Shown here one piece after another: positions 22,150-29,611 of a stretch of 56,288 nucleotides of DNA (positions within the stretch are counted from its first letter, which is position 1; the number at the start of each line of letters is the position of its first letter). The stretch is taken from the IMG/VR virus record IMGVR_UViG_3300032893_000058, positions 1 to 56,288 of that record; one strand, written 5' to 3'. The position numbers were made by a program, and so were the translations under genes. The notes beneath the pieces were generated by a model that did not search any database, was not told the origin of the DNA, and saw only the letters and a list, made by a program, of their open reading frames with translations. This stretch comes from a virus.

Positions 22150-22655
22150 CCTTGGGAACCGTCGACTATCGCTGCGACGAGTGCAACGCTGACTATAAGA
22201 ATTGCGGCGGTGGCGACCTGATACAATGTCCCAAGAACCGCGGCCCTAATAAAGGGTGCGGGTTGCGCATGGTGCGTCACACGGACGAAATCGTAGCCGG
22301 TAATGCCGAAACTGCGGCGCTGTTGTCGCAGCCAGAAATTACCGCCAAAGCGTCGTGGTTATTGGCCGAAGGCGGCCAGTCTTTGGCCTCCATCCTGTCC
22401 GACCGCGGCAAGACCCACGGCGATTTCGGCGACAACGCTGAAATTGCGCTGCAGATTCGCGACGTGATGCGCAGTGCCAAGCCGCACTGGTCGAACCTGT
22501 CAGCCGAGCAGCGACTGGCGCTTGAAGAGATCGCGCTCAAGATCGCCCGCATCTGTAGCGGCGGCAACTGGGAGGCGGAACACTGGCGCGACATCCAAGG
22601 CTACGCTAAGCTGGGCGAAAACGTGTGCAACAGCAGGAACGCGGCGCAAGAATGA
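22146..22655 (+). CDS. Zinc-ribbon plus DUF6378-like protein
   Basis: 169 residues from ATG 22146 (overlapping the previous stop). The N-terminus has Cys pairs (YRCDECNADY, GGDLIQCP, GCGLRM) like an RNA polymerase subunit-type zinc ribbon. The C-terminal domain has DRGKTHGDFGDN, EIALKIARICSGG and DIQGYAKL, a pattern of a phage family of unknown function (DUF6378-like). Just upstream of purZ. Confidence 0.6.
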   Translation: MTLGTVDYRCDECNADYKNCGGGDLIQCPKNRGPNKGCGLRMVRHTDEIVAGNAETAALLSQPEITAKASWLLAEGGQSLASILSDRGKTHGDFGDNAEIALQIRDVMRSAKPHWSNLSAEQRLALEEIALKIARICSGGNWEAEHWRDIQGYAKLGENVCNSRNAAQE

Positions 22656-22798
22656 AACTGCTTTGTTATTGGTTTGGTCATAAATGGAAATGGTCAGAGT
22701 GGTGGACACCGCCAACTGTACCGCCTAGTCCGTGTCTTTATCGCTGGAAAACGTGCCAGCGATGCGGAGAATCTTATCGTCAGCACGTTTTAAAATAG
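22652..22798 (+). CDS. Small Cys/Trp-rich phage protein (DUF1660-like)
   Basis: 48 residues, coupled to the previous gene (ATGA). Layout CYWFGHKWKW, then CQRCGESY matches small phage proteins with one Cys near GHKW and a CxxC, probably metal-binding. Function unknown. Confidence 0.55.
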   Translation: MKLLCYWFGHKWKWSEWWTPPTVPPSPCLYRWKTCQRCGESYRQHVLK

Positions 22799-22809
22799 GA
22801 GATCAGATC

Positions 22810-23901
22810 ATGTGGCTCGATCAATTCTGTCAGCGCGGCAAGGCCGACGTGATCGTCGGCGGGCAATGGGGCTCGGAAGGCAAGGGCGCCGCGGCGGCCT
22901 ATCTGGCGCGGCGGTTAGCCGAAGGTTTTCGCTCCTACGATGTTTACAGCACCAATGCCGGCGCCCAGGCCGGACACACATCGGTTCACAGGGGACGCAA
23001 GCGCGTCGTGTTTCATTTGCCGACCGCGGCACTGATCGCGCGGGATCACGATTTTCCTGGACTGATCCACTTGAACGGCGGGTCGATCATCGACCCCGAC
23101 GTGTTGGAACAGGAACTTAAGGACAACGACCTGACCACCACCGACGTTCAAATTCACGCCAATGCCGCGGTGATCACGCAGGACTGCAAGGACGCCGAGG
23201 GCTTGGCTCATTCAGTGCAGACCAAGATTGCTTCGACCCGCAAGGGCGTCGGCGAGGCGCTGGCGCGCAAGGTGCTGCGATCCGGCGTGATCGCCAAGGA
23301 CCACCCGTTCCTGCGCCAGTTCGTGCGCCCGATACCGTGGCGCATGTTGAGCATTGACCGGGTCCTGGTTGAAGTGCCGCAAGGCATCGGGCTGTCGGTC
23401 GACGGGCAATTTTACCCGCACTGCACGTCGCGCAATTGCACGCTGCAGCAGGGGCTGGCCGATGCCGGCATTCACCCGCGCCAGTTCGGCGCCTCGATGT
23501 TGGTGCTGCGTACCACGCCGATCAGAGTCGGCAACATTGTCGAATCGTTGAGTATTGACACGCCATTTGGCGCGGTACGCAGTAAACCCACTGTGCTTGG
23601 CACGTCCGGCGGCTACTATGCTGACCAGCGGGAATTGTCGTGGAACGAATTAGGCGTGCCGCCGGAAATTACCACCGTGACCAAGCGCGTGCGCCGCGTG
23701 TTCTCGTTCTCGGGTCGGCAGGCGCGTGAAGCCATAATGCTGACGCGCCCTGACGTGGTACATCTGACGTTCTGCGATTACCCGGTTAACGTGGCTGAAA
23801 TCACGATCAGCATTATCAACACGGCGGAGCATTTCAGGCTTGAGCCTAAGGTGTTGTTCCAATACGGGCCGACGACTGACGACGTTCAGGAGGAAATGTG
23901 A
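22810..23901 (+). CDS. purZ: PurZ, 2-aminoadenylosuccinate synthetase
   Basis: 363 residues from ATG 22810 with AGGAGA upstream; an in-frame codon at 22732 overlaps the upstream small gene. It belongs to the adenylosuccinate synthetase family: P-loop GGQWGSEGKG (residues 17-26), NAGAQAGHT with the conserved His56, TRKGVGEA, and GTSGGYYADQ near the end. In PurA the P-loop reads GDEGKG with a catalytic Asp; here it is Ser22, the change known to mark PurZ, which joins aspartate to dGMP to make the precursor of 2-aminoadenine. It is shorter than typical PurA (about 430). Followed by mazZ and datZ, it commits this phage to a Z-genome (function by family knowledge). Confidence 0.93.
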   Translation: MWLDQFCQRGKADVIVGGQWGSEGKGAAAAYLARRLAEGFRSYDVYSTNAGAQAGHTSVHRGRKRVVFHLPTAALIARDHDFPGLIHLNGGSIIDPDVLEQELKDNDLTTTDVQIHANAAVITQDCKDAEGLAHSVQTKIASTRKGVGEALARKVLRSGVIAKDHPFLRQFVRPIPWRMLSIDRVLVEVPQGIGLSVDGQFYPHCTSRNCTLQQGLADAGIHPRQFGASMLVLRTTPIRVGNIVESLSIDTPFGAVRSKPTVLGTSGGYYADQRELSWNELGVPPEITTVTKRVRRVFSFSGRQAREAIMLTRPDVVHLTFCDYPVNVAEITISIINTAEHFRLEPKVLFQYGPTTDDVQEEM

Positions 23902-24212
23902 GCCGCACCACGCTGTCCGACCGCCGGTTGTCAATAACGGCCAAACTGACACACATCAAGGCTGACGGCGGCGAATTGCACGTCATCGCTACCTTCGGAC
24001 TTGACAGAGGACAGGTGCGTGAAGTTTTTTGCAGTTCATTCAAGGACGGTGCCGACGTGCGGGGCCTGGTCATCGACGCCTGCGTCTGCATGTCGTTGTT
24101 GCTGCAACACGGGTATTCGGTGCGGGACCTGAAGGGCAAGTTGATCCCGGCGCCGCAGTCGGTGCTGGCGACGCTGGTCGACGCGGCGATAGAGATAGAG
24201 GGTGAAAAATGA
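23898..24212 (+). CDS. TSCPD-domain-like protein coupled to purZ
   Basis: 104 residues from a GTG overlapping the purZ stop (GTGA). The pattern RGQVREVFCSSFKDGADVRG, then IDACVCMSLLLQHGYSV resembles the TSCPD domain found at the C-terminus of some ribonucleotide reductases and as stand-alone alphaproteobacterial proteins. Its biochemical role is unknown. Its overlap with both purZ and mazZ (4 bp each) suggests it belongs to the Z pathway, perhaps in nucleotide sensing or scaffolding (inference). Confidence 0.6.
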   Translation: MSRTTLSDRRLSITAKLTHIKADGGELHVIATFGLDRGQVREVFCSSFKDGADVRGLVIDACVCMSLLLQHGYSVRDLKGKLIPAPQSVLATLVDAAIEIEGEK

Positions 24213-24598
24213 GCGAACCATCAGCCAGACAACAATTTGAAAATAAATACGGCGTGCCGACTGAAGTGTATTGCATGAAATGTGACAATTGTTGCTTACG
24301 TATTGACGGTTCAGTAATTTCACCTGAACGCATCCGGCCGACAGTGGCTGCTTTTGCTGTTGCTATGGAGGCCAAACTTCGCAAAAATGACCACAAGACC
24401 GCGTGGCGCGACTTGCCGGTCGAGGCGCTGTTTCGGCAGTTGCTGATTGAACTTGAGGAATTCAAGGTCGCTGACGAGTTTCTCAACGTGTCCGAGGCCC
24501 GTAAGGAACTGGTCGATCTGGCCAATTTTTGCCTCATCCTGCACGACCGTCTCGGCATGCTCGACCAGGATAAGAACCGCCATGCCCAACCAAAGTGA
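24209..24598 (+). CDS. mazZ: MazZ-like (d)GTP pyrophosphohydrolase
   Basis: 129 residues. MazG/DUF550-type all-alpha NTP-PPase: FAVAMEAKLRKND, then LLIELEEFKVA (acidic residues 81, 83, 84) and EARKELVDLANFCLILHDRL (E100, D103), the metal-binding ExxE...ExxD arrangement. In known Z phages MazZ cuts (d)GTP to (d)GMP, the PurZ substrate. An N-terminal Cys cluster (C22, C25, C28, C29) is an extra feature that may bind a metal. Coupled to its neighbours; overlaps datZ by 17 bp. Confidence 0.82.
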   Translation: MSEPSARQQFENKYGVPTEVYCMKCDNCCLRIDGSVISPERIRPTVAAFAVAMEAKLRKNDHKTAWRDLPVEALFRQLLIELEEFKVADEFLNVSEARKELVDLANFCLILHDRLGMLDQDKNRHAQPK

Positions 24599-25223
24599 AC
24601 TGATCCAGATGTTTCCGCCCGAACTGCGCACGGCGTCGGTCGTGCCGCGTTGGTCGGTGTTGTGGACGCTGACGCGCGATACCATCGCCAACCACAGTTT
24701 TTATGTGGCGATATATGCGCGGTCCATCGCCCGGCTGATCAAGTGGCGCAGCTCAAATTACGCTATGTTGATATATTTGGCGTTGACCCACGATCTGGAC
24801 GAGACGATCACGGGCGATATCGTGTCGCCGATCAAGTCGGAAATCGTGGACCGCGACCGCTATGACGCGCTGGTGGCGCGCAAGATGCGCGAGCGGCTGC
24901 CTGACATCGAGGCCGAACTGTCGGTATGGGCTAATACGACTGGCCGGGGCGCCTCCTTCGGCCACGTCGGGGCGGAGCAACAATATGACGAAGCCTGGAA
25001 AATCATCGCCGTGGCCGATCGCCTTGACGCGCTGCTGTTTCTGATCGGCGAGCAGCGCATGGGCAACGGCGTCATTGCGCCGCGCATTCCGGACGCGCAA
25101 AACCGTCTGCACGCGGCGTTCATGGAACTGCCGAAGGTCAAGCAGGAACTGGAAGCATTGTGGCAGTGCGTAATGCTGCCGGTGATCCGGGAACACGGCG
25201 ACACGGGAGGGAACGGCGTTTAA
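24582..25223 (+). CDS. datZ: DatZ-like HD-domain dATP triphosphohydrolase
   Basis: 213 residues from ATG 24582. The HD phosphohydrolase site is intact: RW at 23-24, IANHSF (H38), LTHDLDE (H70, D71), and AVADRLDALL (D146). The size and motif spacing fit YfbR/DatZ-like enzymes. In Z phages DatZ removes dATP so that only dZTP is available for replication. It lies directly after mazZ and overlaps the following helicase start (TAATG). Confidence 0.87.
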   Translation: MPNQSELIQMFPPELRTASVVPRWSVLWTLTRDTIANHSFYVAIYARSIARLIKWRSSNYAMLIYLALTHDLDETITGDIVSPIKSEIVDRDRYDALVARKMRERLPDIEAELSVWANTTGRGASFGHVGAEQQYDEAWKIIAVADRLDALLFLIGEQRMGNGVIAPRIPDAQNRLHAAFMELPKVKQELEALWQCVMLPVIREHGDTGGNGV

Positions 25224-26647
25224 TGCGCTGGCACCTGAACCACGCCGTACACGGCACGAAGCCTTGGGCCGTGCAGCATGCCTATCTCGACGCTGCGGCC
25301 GGACGCCAGCGCTACGGCAATTTTTCGCAGCAGGGGCTGGGCAAGACCGCCGACACGCTCAACGAATTCATTGACTTCGAGGACGTGGACCTGTGCGTCG
25401 TGCTGGCGCCGTCCAGCTTCATGGCCGACTGGCCGCTGGCGCCGGCCGAGTGGGGCGCCGGTTTCTTGCGCACCGGCATGTGGGGGCGCGACGACTTGCC
25501 CTTCGACTGGGACTGCGGCCTGTACTCCATCGCGCACGAGACGCTGCGCGGGTCGAAGCGCGCTCGCGACGAACTGCTGGAATTATTTGAAAAGCGACGC
25601 TGCATGCTGGTGTTCGACGAGGGCACCGGTATCAAGGATGCAAATTCAGTGTTGGCGCGGTACGTTGTCGGCGCCCTGTCCAAGGAAGCCGTATACACGC
25701 GGGTGCTCAACGGCACGCCAATAGTGCAGGACGCGCTCGACTACTTTGCACAACTGCGCCTGCTGGGCGAATGCAACGGCATGAATCCTTACGCCTTCCG
25801 CAACCGGTTTTGCCAGATGGGGGGCTTCAAGGGTAAACAGGTCAAAGGCATTCGCAACGAAGACGAATTGGGCCGCATCCTCGACCGCTGCTCGTTCCGA
25901 GCGCTGAAACGCGACTGGCGCAAGGACCTGCCGCCGCAGATCGACCAGCCCATTCATCTTGAAATGACCGACAGCCAGCGCAAGCACTATCATACGATGA
26001 TGGAAGAGTTTTATGCGCTGGTCGGCGACGACGAAGAAGTCAGCGCTGAACTGGTGTTGACCCAGCGCCTTAAACTGCAACAAATCTCATCCTGCATGCT
26101 GATGGACAAGGGTAAGGTGCACTGGCTGGAATTGCCGAAGAACAATCCGAAACTGCGCGCCGCGTTCGACCTGATGGAGACGGGCAACGGCAAGATGATC
26201 GTCGTCTATTACTTCGACCCGTCCGGCCGCATGCTGATCGAACAATTTCAAGAAGCCGGATATGCCCCGGCCTGGATCACGGGCGGCATGACGGCCGAGG
26301 ACATCGTGGTACAGAAGGCAAAGTTCAACAACGATTCGTCGTGCCGGGTGCTCATCGGACAGATTGACCAGACCAGCCGCGGTCACACGCTCGTCGGCAA
26401 GCCGGGCAACGACCGCTGCTCGCGCACCTATTATTACGAGACGGACCTGAGCCTGATGCACCGGCTGCAGATGAACGACCGCAATCATCGTGGCGAGCAG
26501 GACGAGACGTGCTACATTTACGATCCCATCGCGTCGCCAATCGACCAGTTAAACGTCGACATCTTGACGCGTAAGAAGACCCAGGCCGACGGAATGGACG
26601 AACTGGTGCGATTGATAAGGGAGCAAAAGCATGGCCGAGCAGCTTAA
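25223..26647 (+). CDS. SNF2-type superfamily 2 helicase
   Basis: 474 residues from ATG 25223. Motif I GLGKTADTL (about residue 40), motif Ia LAPSSFMADW, II LVFDEGTGI (DEGx instead of the usual DEAH), III LNGTPI, IV KMIVVYYFDP, V IDQTSRGHTL, VI MNDRNHRGEQ. This matches phage SNF2-like helicases. It probably acts in replication or recombination, or in displacing proteins from DNA. Confidence 0.83.
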   Translation: MRWHLNHAVHGTKPWAVQHAYLDAAAGRQRYGNFSQQGLGKTADTLNEFIDFEDVDLCVVLAPSSFMADWPLAPAEWGAGFLRTGMWGRDDLPFDWDCGLYSIAHETLRGSKRARDELLELFEKRRCMLVFDEGTGIKDANSVLARYVVGALSKEAVYTRVLNGTPIVQDALDYFAQLRLLGECNGMNPYAFRNRFCQMGGFKGKQVKGIRNEDELGRILDRCSFRALKRDWRKDLPPQIDQPIHLEMTDSQRKHYHTMMEEFYALVGDDEEVSAELVLTQRLKLQQISSCMLMDKGKVHWLELPKNNPKLRAAFDLMETGNGKMIVVYYFDPSGRMLIEQFQEAGYAPAWITGGMTAEDIVVQKAKFNNDSSCRVLIGQIDQTSRGHTLVGKPGNDRCSRTYYYETDLSLMHRLQMNDRNHRGEQDETCYIYDPIASPIDQLNVDILTRKKTQADGMDELVRLIREQKHGRAA

Positions 26648-26738
26648 AATCTACGAAGTGGCAAAAGACGAATTTCGCCCAGCTACGCAGGACGACATTG
26701 ATTTGGGAAGGACACGCCATGAATATCGTCGACCCTGA
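26631..26738 (+). CDS. Very small protein between helicase genes
   Basis: 35 residues overlapping both neighbours by about 17-20 bp. Start ATG has AAGGGAG upstream. Unknown function. Confidence 0.4.
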   Translation: MAEQLKIYEVAKDEFRPATQDDIDLGRTRHEYRRP

Positions 26739-26982
26739 CGACGTGCCTGAGTTGCTGTGCGACGGCGCTTTCAACATTTCTGTCGCCAGAACCGGCGTTG
26801 CGACTATCACTTTCACGCACGAACGCACGGCGCCGGACGTGCTATTTCAAGGCAAGGACAACCCGGACCGTATTGTGCGCGCCCGCATTGCGATGAGCGT
26901 GCCAGTGCTTATTGCGCTTCGCAATGCGTTGAACGGCCTTGAATTCGAGCCGCCGGACAAGCCGCGGCAATTGTCGTCTTGA
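26719..26982 (+). CDS. Hypothetical protein, possibly DUF3467-like
   Basis: 87 residues from ATG 26719 with GGAAGG upstream. It has VARTGVATITFTHE and VRARIAMSVPVLIALRNAL, which faintly resembles the DUF3467 pattern (a strand, then 'rI-ms' and a helix). Unknown role. Confidence 0.5.
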   Translation: MNIVDPDDVPELLCDGAFNISVARTGVATITFTHERTAPDVLFQGKDNPDRIVRARIAMSVPVLIALRNALNGLEFEPPDKPRQLSS

Positions 26983-27260
26983 TGTCGCGTCGTCCGCGCC
27001 GCTACGACTGGTTGAAGACCAAGGCGCCCGACCCGCCGATTGACGAGTATCACCTCAATGACGGTTACTACAACCCGCGCCCGGCGCCGGGCATGCCGAA
27101 GGGCTGCTCCGACTTTGTGTTTTGGCGCTGGTTCGACAGCCTGCCGCCCGAAGTCCGGGAAGTATTGAATCTAGTGCCACGGACCGGGACGGAATTTCAG
27201 TGGCTGATGAACCAGGCCGCGCAGAGATATCCCTTGACAGATGATATGACGCGTGGTTAA
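26982..27260 (+). CDS. Hypothetical protein
   Basis: 92 residues, ATG overlapping the previous stop. Pro/Arg-rich with WRWFDSLPPEVREVLNLV. A promoter (27234-27262) overlaps its 3' end. Confidence 0.5.
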   Translation: MSRRPRRYDWLKTKAPDPPIDEYHLNDGYYNPRPAPGMPKGCSDFVFWRWFDSLPPEVREVLNLVPRTGTEFQWLMNQAAQRYPLTDDMTRG

Positions 27261-27280
27261 ATGTGGGCCTCAGATAGGAG
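27234..27280 (+). promoter_or_regulatory. Strong early promoter with leader motif
   Basis: TTGACA, 17 nt, TTAAAT (27257-27262), then CAGATAGGAG at 27271-27280 nine bases before the ATG of the UvrD-like helicase. This is the best promoter match of the CAGATAGGAG set. Confidence 0.65.
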
Positions 27281-27288
27281 CAGCCGAT

Positions 27289-28848
27289 ATGACCACCGGA
27301 AAACGCACCCCTTCCCCCCAGCAGCAGGCCGTCATCGACTTCGTCGCCAGCGGCGCCGGCTCTGCCTTCGTCGAGGCCGTGGCCGGCGCCGGCAAGACTA
27401 CTACGCTGGTCGACGCGCTTGGCGTCACCAAAGGTTCGGTGGCCTTCGTCGCTTACAACAAGAAGATCGCCGACGAGATCAAGGCGCGCATCGCGCCGCT
27501 CAATCTCGGCAACCGCGTGCAGGCCGGTACGTTCCATTCGTTCGGGCTGCGCACTTGGCGCCGCGCTTATCCGCAGGTGAAATGCGGGCCGGACGCCGCC
27601 AATGAGAAGGCCGAACGCACCGTCAAGGCGCTGGCCATCGGCAAGCCGCTCGAATCGTTCGTGCTCAACCTGATGTCGCTCGCCAAGCAACGCGCCATCG
27701 GGCTGTTCGGCGCCATCGACGACCAGAAGCTATACTGGGACATCATCGAGCATTTCGACATGCTGTACGACCTTGAAGACGAGAGCCTCGCGCAGCAAGG
27801 CGTCGATCTGGCGATCAAGGGGCTGCGGCTACACGCCAAGCACGCGCCTGAAATTATCGACTTCGACGACATGATCTGGATGCCGGTCATCAGCGGCATT
27901 CGCATGTGGCAGAACGACATGGTGTTCGTCGACGAGGCCCAGGACACCAACCCGGCGCGGCGTGCATTCGTGCGCAAGATGTTGAACCAGCGCACCGGCC
28001 GCGCGGTGTTCGTCGGCGACCGCCACCAGGCGATCTACGGTTTTACCGGCGCCGACAACGATGCCGTCGACCAGATCATCCGGGACTTCAAGTGCACGTC
28101 GCTGCCGCTGACTGTCACCTACCGCTGCCCGAAGGCCGTCGTCACCAAGGCGCAGGAACTGGTGTCACACATTCAGGCGCACGAGACGGCGCCGGACGGC
28201 GAAGTGCACCGGCTGTATTGGGACGAATTTGTGCAGCGTGCGACGGCGCCCGTCGGCATGACGCCCGTAGGAACTGAAGGTTGGTATGGCCTGCACCACA
28301 GCGACGCCATTCTGTGCCGCAAGACCAAGCCGCTGATCGACACCGCGTTCATGCTGATCAAAGCCGGCGTACCGTGTCACGTCGAGGGCCGCGACATCGG
28401 CACCGGGCTGATCAAGCTGATCAACAAGTTCAGCAACGCAGCGTCGCTCGACGCGATGTTGACGCGGCTCGACGCCTATGGCGAGCAGCAATGCGAGAAG
28501 CTGAAATCCAAGGGCCGCAACGGGCAGGCCGAGTCATTAATGGACCGCATCGCCTGCATCCACGTCATTGCCGACAAATTCCAGACCATCGATCAGGTCA
28601 AGACGCAGATCATGTCGCTGTTCGAGGACGACGACAATCGCAAGAAGCCGACCGTGACGTTGTCGACGGTGCACAAGTCGAAGGGCCGCGAGTGGCCGCG
28701 TGTGTTCATTCTCGGCGCCAACGCCTGGATGCCAGGGCCGTGGGCGCGGCAACAATGGGAGCAGGACCAGGAATTTAACTTGATGTACGTTGCTTACACG
28801 CGGACGCAGCGGGAACTGCACTTCATTGACGTGCCGGCCGACGCATAG
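27289..28848 (+). CDS. UvrD/Rep-like superfamily 1 helicase
   Basis: 519 residues from ATG 27289. All SF1 motifs are visible: I AVAGAGKTTTL (about residue 32), II VFVDEAQDTN, III GDRHQAIYGFTGAD, IV TYRCPK, V STVHKSKGREW, VI VAYTRTQRELHF. An intact UvrD-like enzyme for replication or recombination. It has its own strong promoter. Confidence 0.88.
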   Translation: MTTGKRTPSPQQQAVIDFVASGAGSAFVEAVAGAGKTTTLVDALGVTKGSVAFVAYNKKIADEIKARIAPLNLGNRVQAGTFHSFGLRTWRRAYPQVKCGPDAANEKAERTVKALAIGKPLESFVLNLMSLAKQRAIGLFGAIDDQKLYWDIIEHFDMLYDLEDESLAQQGVDLAIKGLRLHAKHAPEIIDFDDMIWMPVISGIRMWQNDMVFVDEAQDTNPARRAFVRKMLNQRTGRAVFVGDRHQAIYGFTGADNDAVDQIIRDFKCTSLPLTVTYRCPKAVVTKAQELVSHIQAHETAPDGEVHRLYWDEFVQRATAPVGMTPVGTEGWYGLHHSDAILCRKTKPLIDTAFMLIKAGVPCHVEGRDIGTGLIKLINKFSNAASLDAMLTRLDAYGEQQCEKLKSKGRNGQAESLMDRIACIHVIADKFQTIDQVKTQIMSLFEDDDNRKKPTVTLSTVHKSKGREWPRVFILGANAWMPGPWARQQWEQDQEFNLMYVAYTRTQRELHFIDVPADA

Positions 28849-28854
28849 GAGGAA

Positions 28855-28971
28855 ATGATGCGCTGGGTTCTTTTTCTTTTACGCTCCGCGACTGAACTGG
28901 TCGTGGTCGTCGCGTTCCTGGTCGTGCTGGCCGGGGCGCTGGCCACGGTAACCGGCACGGTGCAGTGGTGA
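28855..28971 (+). CDS. Small membrane peptide
   Basis: 38 residues with AGGAGG directly before two consecutive ATG codons (28855, 28858). One long hydrophobic helix (ELVVVVAFLVVLAGALATV). Unknown function. Confidence 0.5.
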   Translation: MMRWVLFLLRSATELVVVVAFLVVLAGALATVTGTVQW

Positions 28972-29222
28972 CAACTACCGCACCGGTTTCGCCGCACGCA
29001 ATGACCCATTTAGACATATGGGTGCCCACCAAATTGCGCGAAGCGGCCTGGAATGCTGCTTTTAACGTGTATTTGATACGCGCCACTACGACGGACGGCA
29101 GTGAACGTAAGTGGGCGGCTGAACGGGCAGACCGCTTCTGGCCAATTTATATTCCGCGCACTTCGTACGCTGCGCTATGGTTGGAAATTCACAGCGCAGT
29201 TAAAGAAGGAAAAATCGCGTGA
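28968..29222 (+). CDS. Hypothetical protein
   Basis: 84 residues from GTG 28968 overlapping the previous stop. Compact, Trp-rich (LDIWVPTKLREAAW; FWPIYIPRTSYAALW). More AT-rich at the 5' end. Unknown function. Confidence 0.55.
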   Translation: MTTTAPVSPHAMTHLDIWVPTKLREAAWNAAFNVYLIRATTTDGSERKWAAERADRFWPIYIPRTSYAALWLEIHSAVKEGKIA

Positions 29223-29611
29223 TGTCATACTGGTTCTGGCTGCTGATCACCGCGTCCGTCGTCGAGGGCGTTTATCTTGGCCTGTGTGACCTGTTCGGCC
29301 GCCCACTATGGCGAAGCATCATTTTATACCGCAACGTGCAGCGTCAGTTGCGGCGTGACTGGGACGAAGCTATGGCGAGGGCTGCTGAACTGCAAGGCGG
29401 CGACGCGCCGTCGTCGTGCCCGGCCCAGCAACTAAACCTGCCACCCCTGGCGCCGCCCGGTTCGCCGCTGCCGCCCATGGCGCCCGGCGCTGGCCCTCAT
29501 TTACTAACGCACGAAGAAGCGCGCCGTGCCGCGGATCGGCGGCAGGCAAGGTTACGAGCGGAGCGAGTTCTTCGGCCGCCCGCGCCGCGTTCTGACCGCG
29601 CCAAGCGTTGA
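29222..29611 (+). CDS. Membrane-anchored hypothetical protein, last rightward gene
   Basis: 129 residues; N-terminal membrane helix (FWLLITASVVEGVYLGL), then a basic helix and a Pro-rich then Arg-rich tail. Its final 242 bp overlap the end of the leftward ejection-protein gene on the other strand. Either both C-termini are used or the tail of one is dispensable. Confidence 0.5.
   Translation: MSYWFWLLITASVVEGVYLGLCDLFGRPLWRSIILYRNVQRQLRRDWDEAMARAAELQGGDAPSSCPAQQLNLPPLAPPGSPLPPMAPGAGPHLLTHEEARRAADRRQARLRAERVLRPPAPRSDRAKR

Noticed and set aside
22810-23901. Housekeeping adenylosuccinate synthetase (PurA)
   Set aside because: The catalytic Asp of PurA is Ser here, the protein is shorter, and it is followed by mazZ and datZ genes; PurZ explains all of these.
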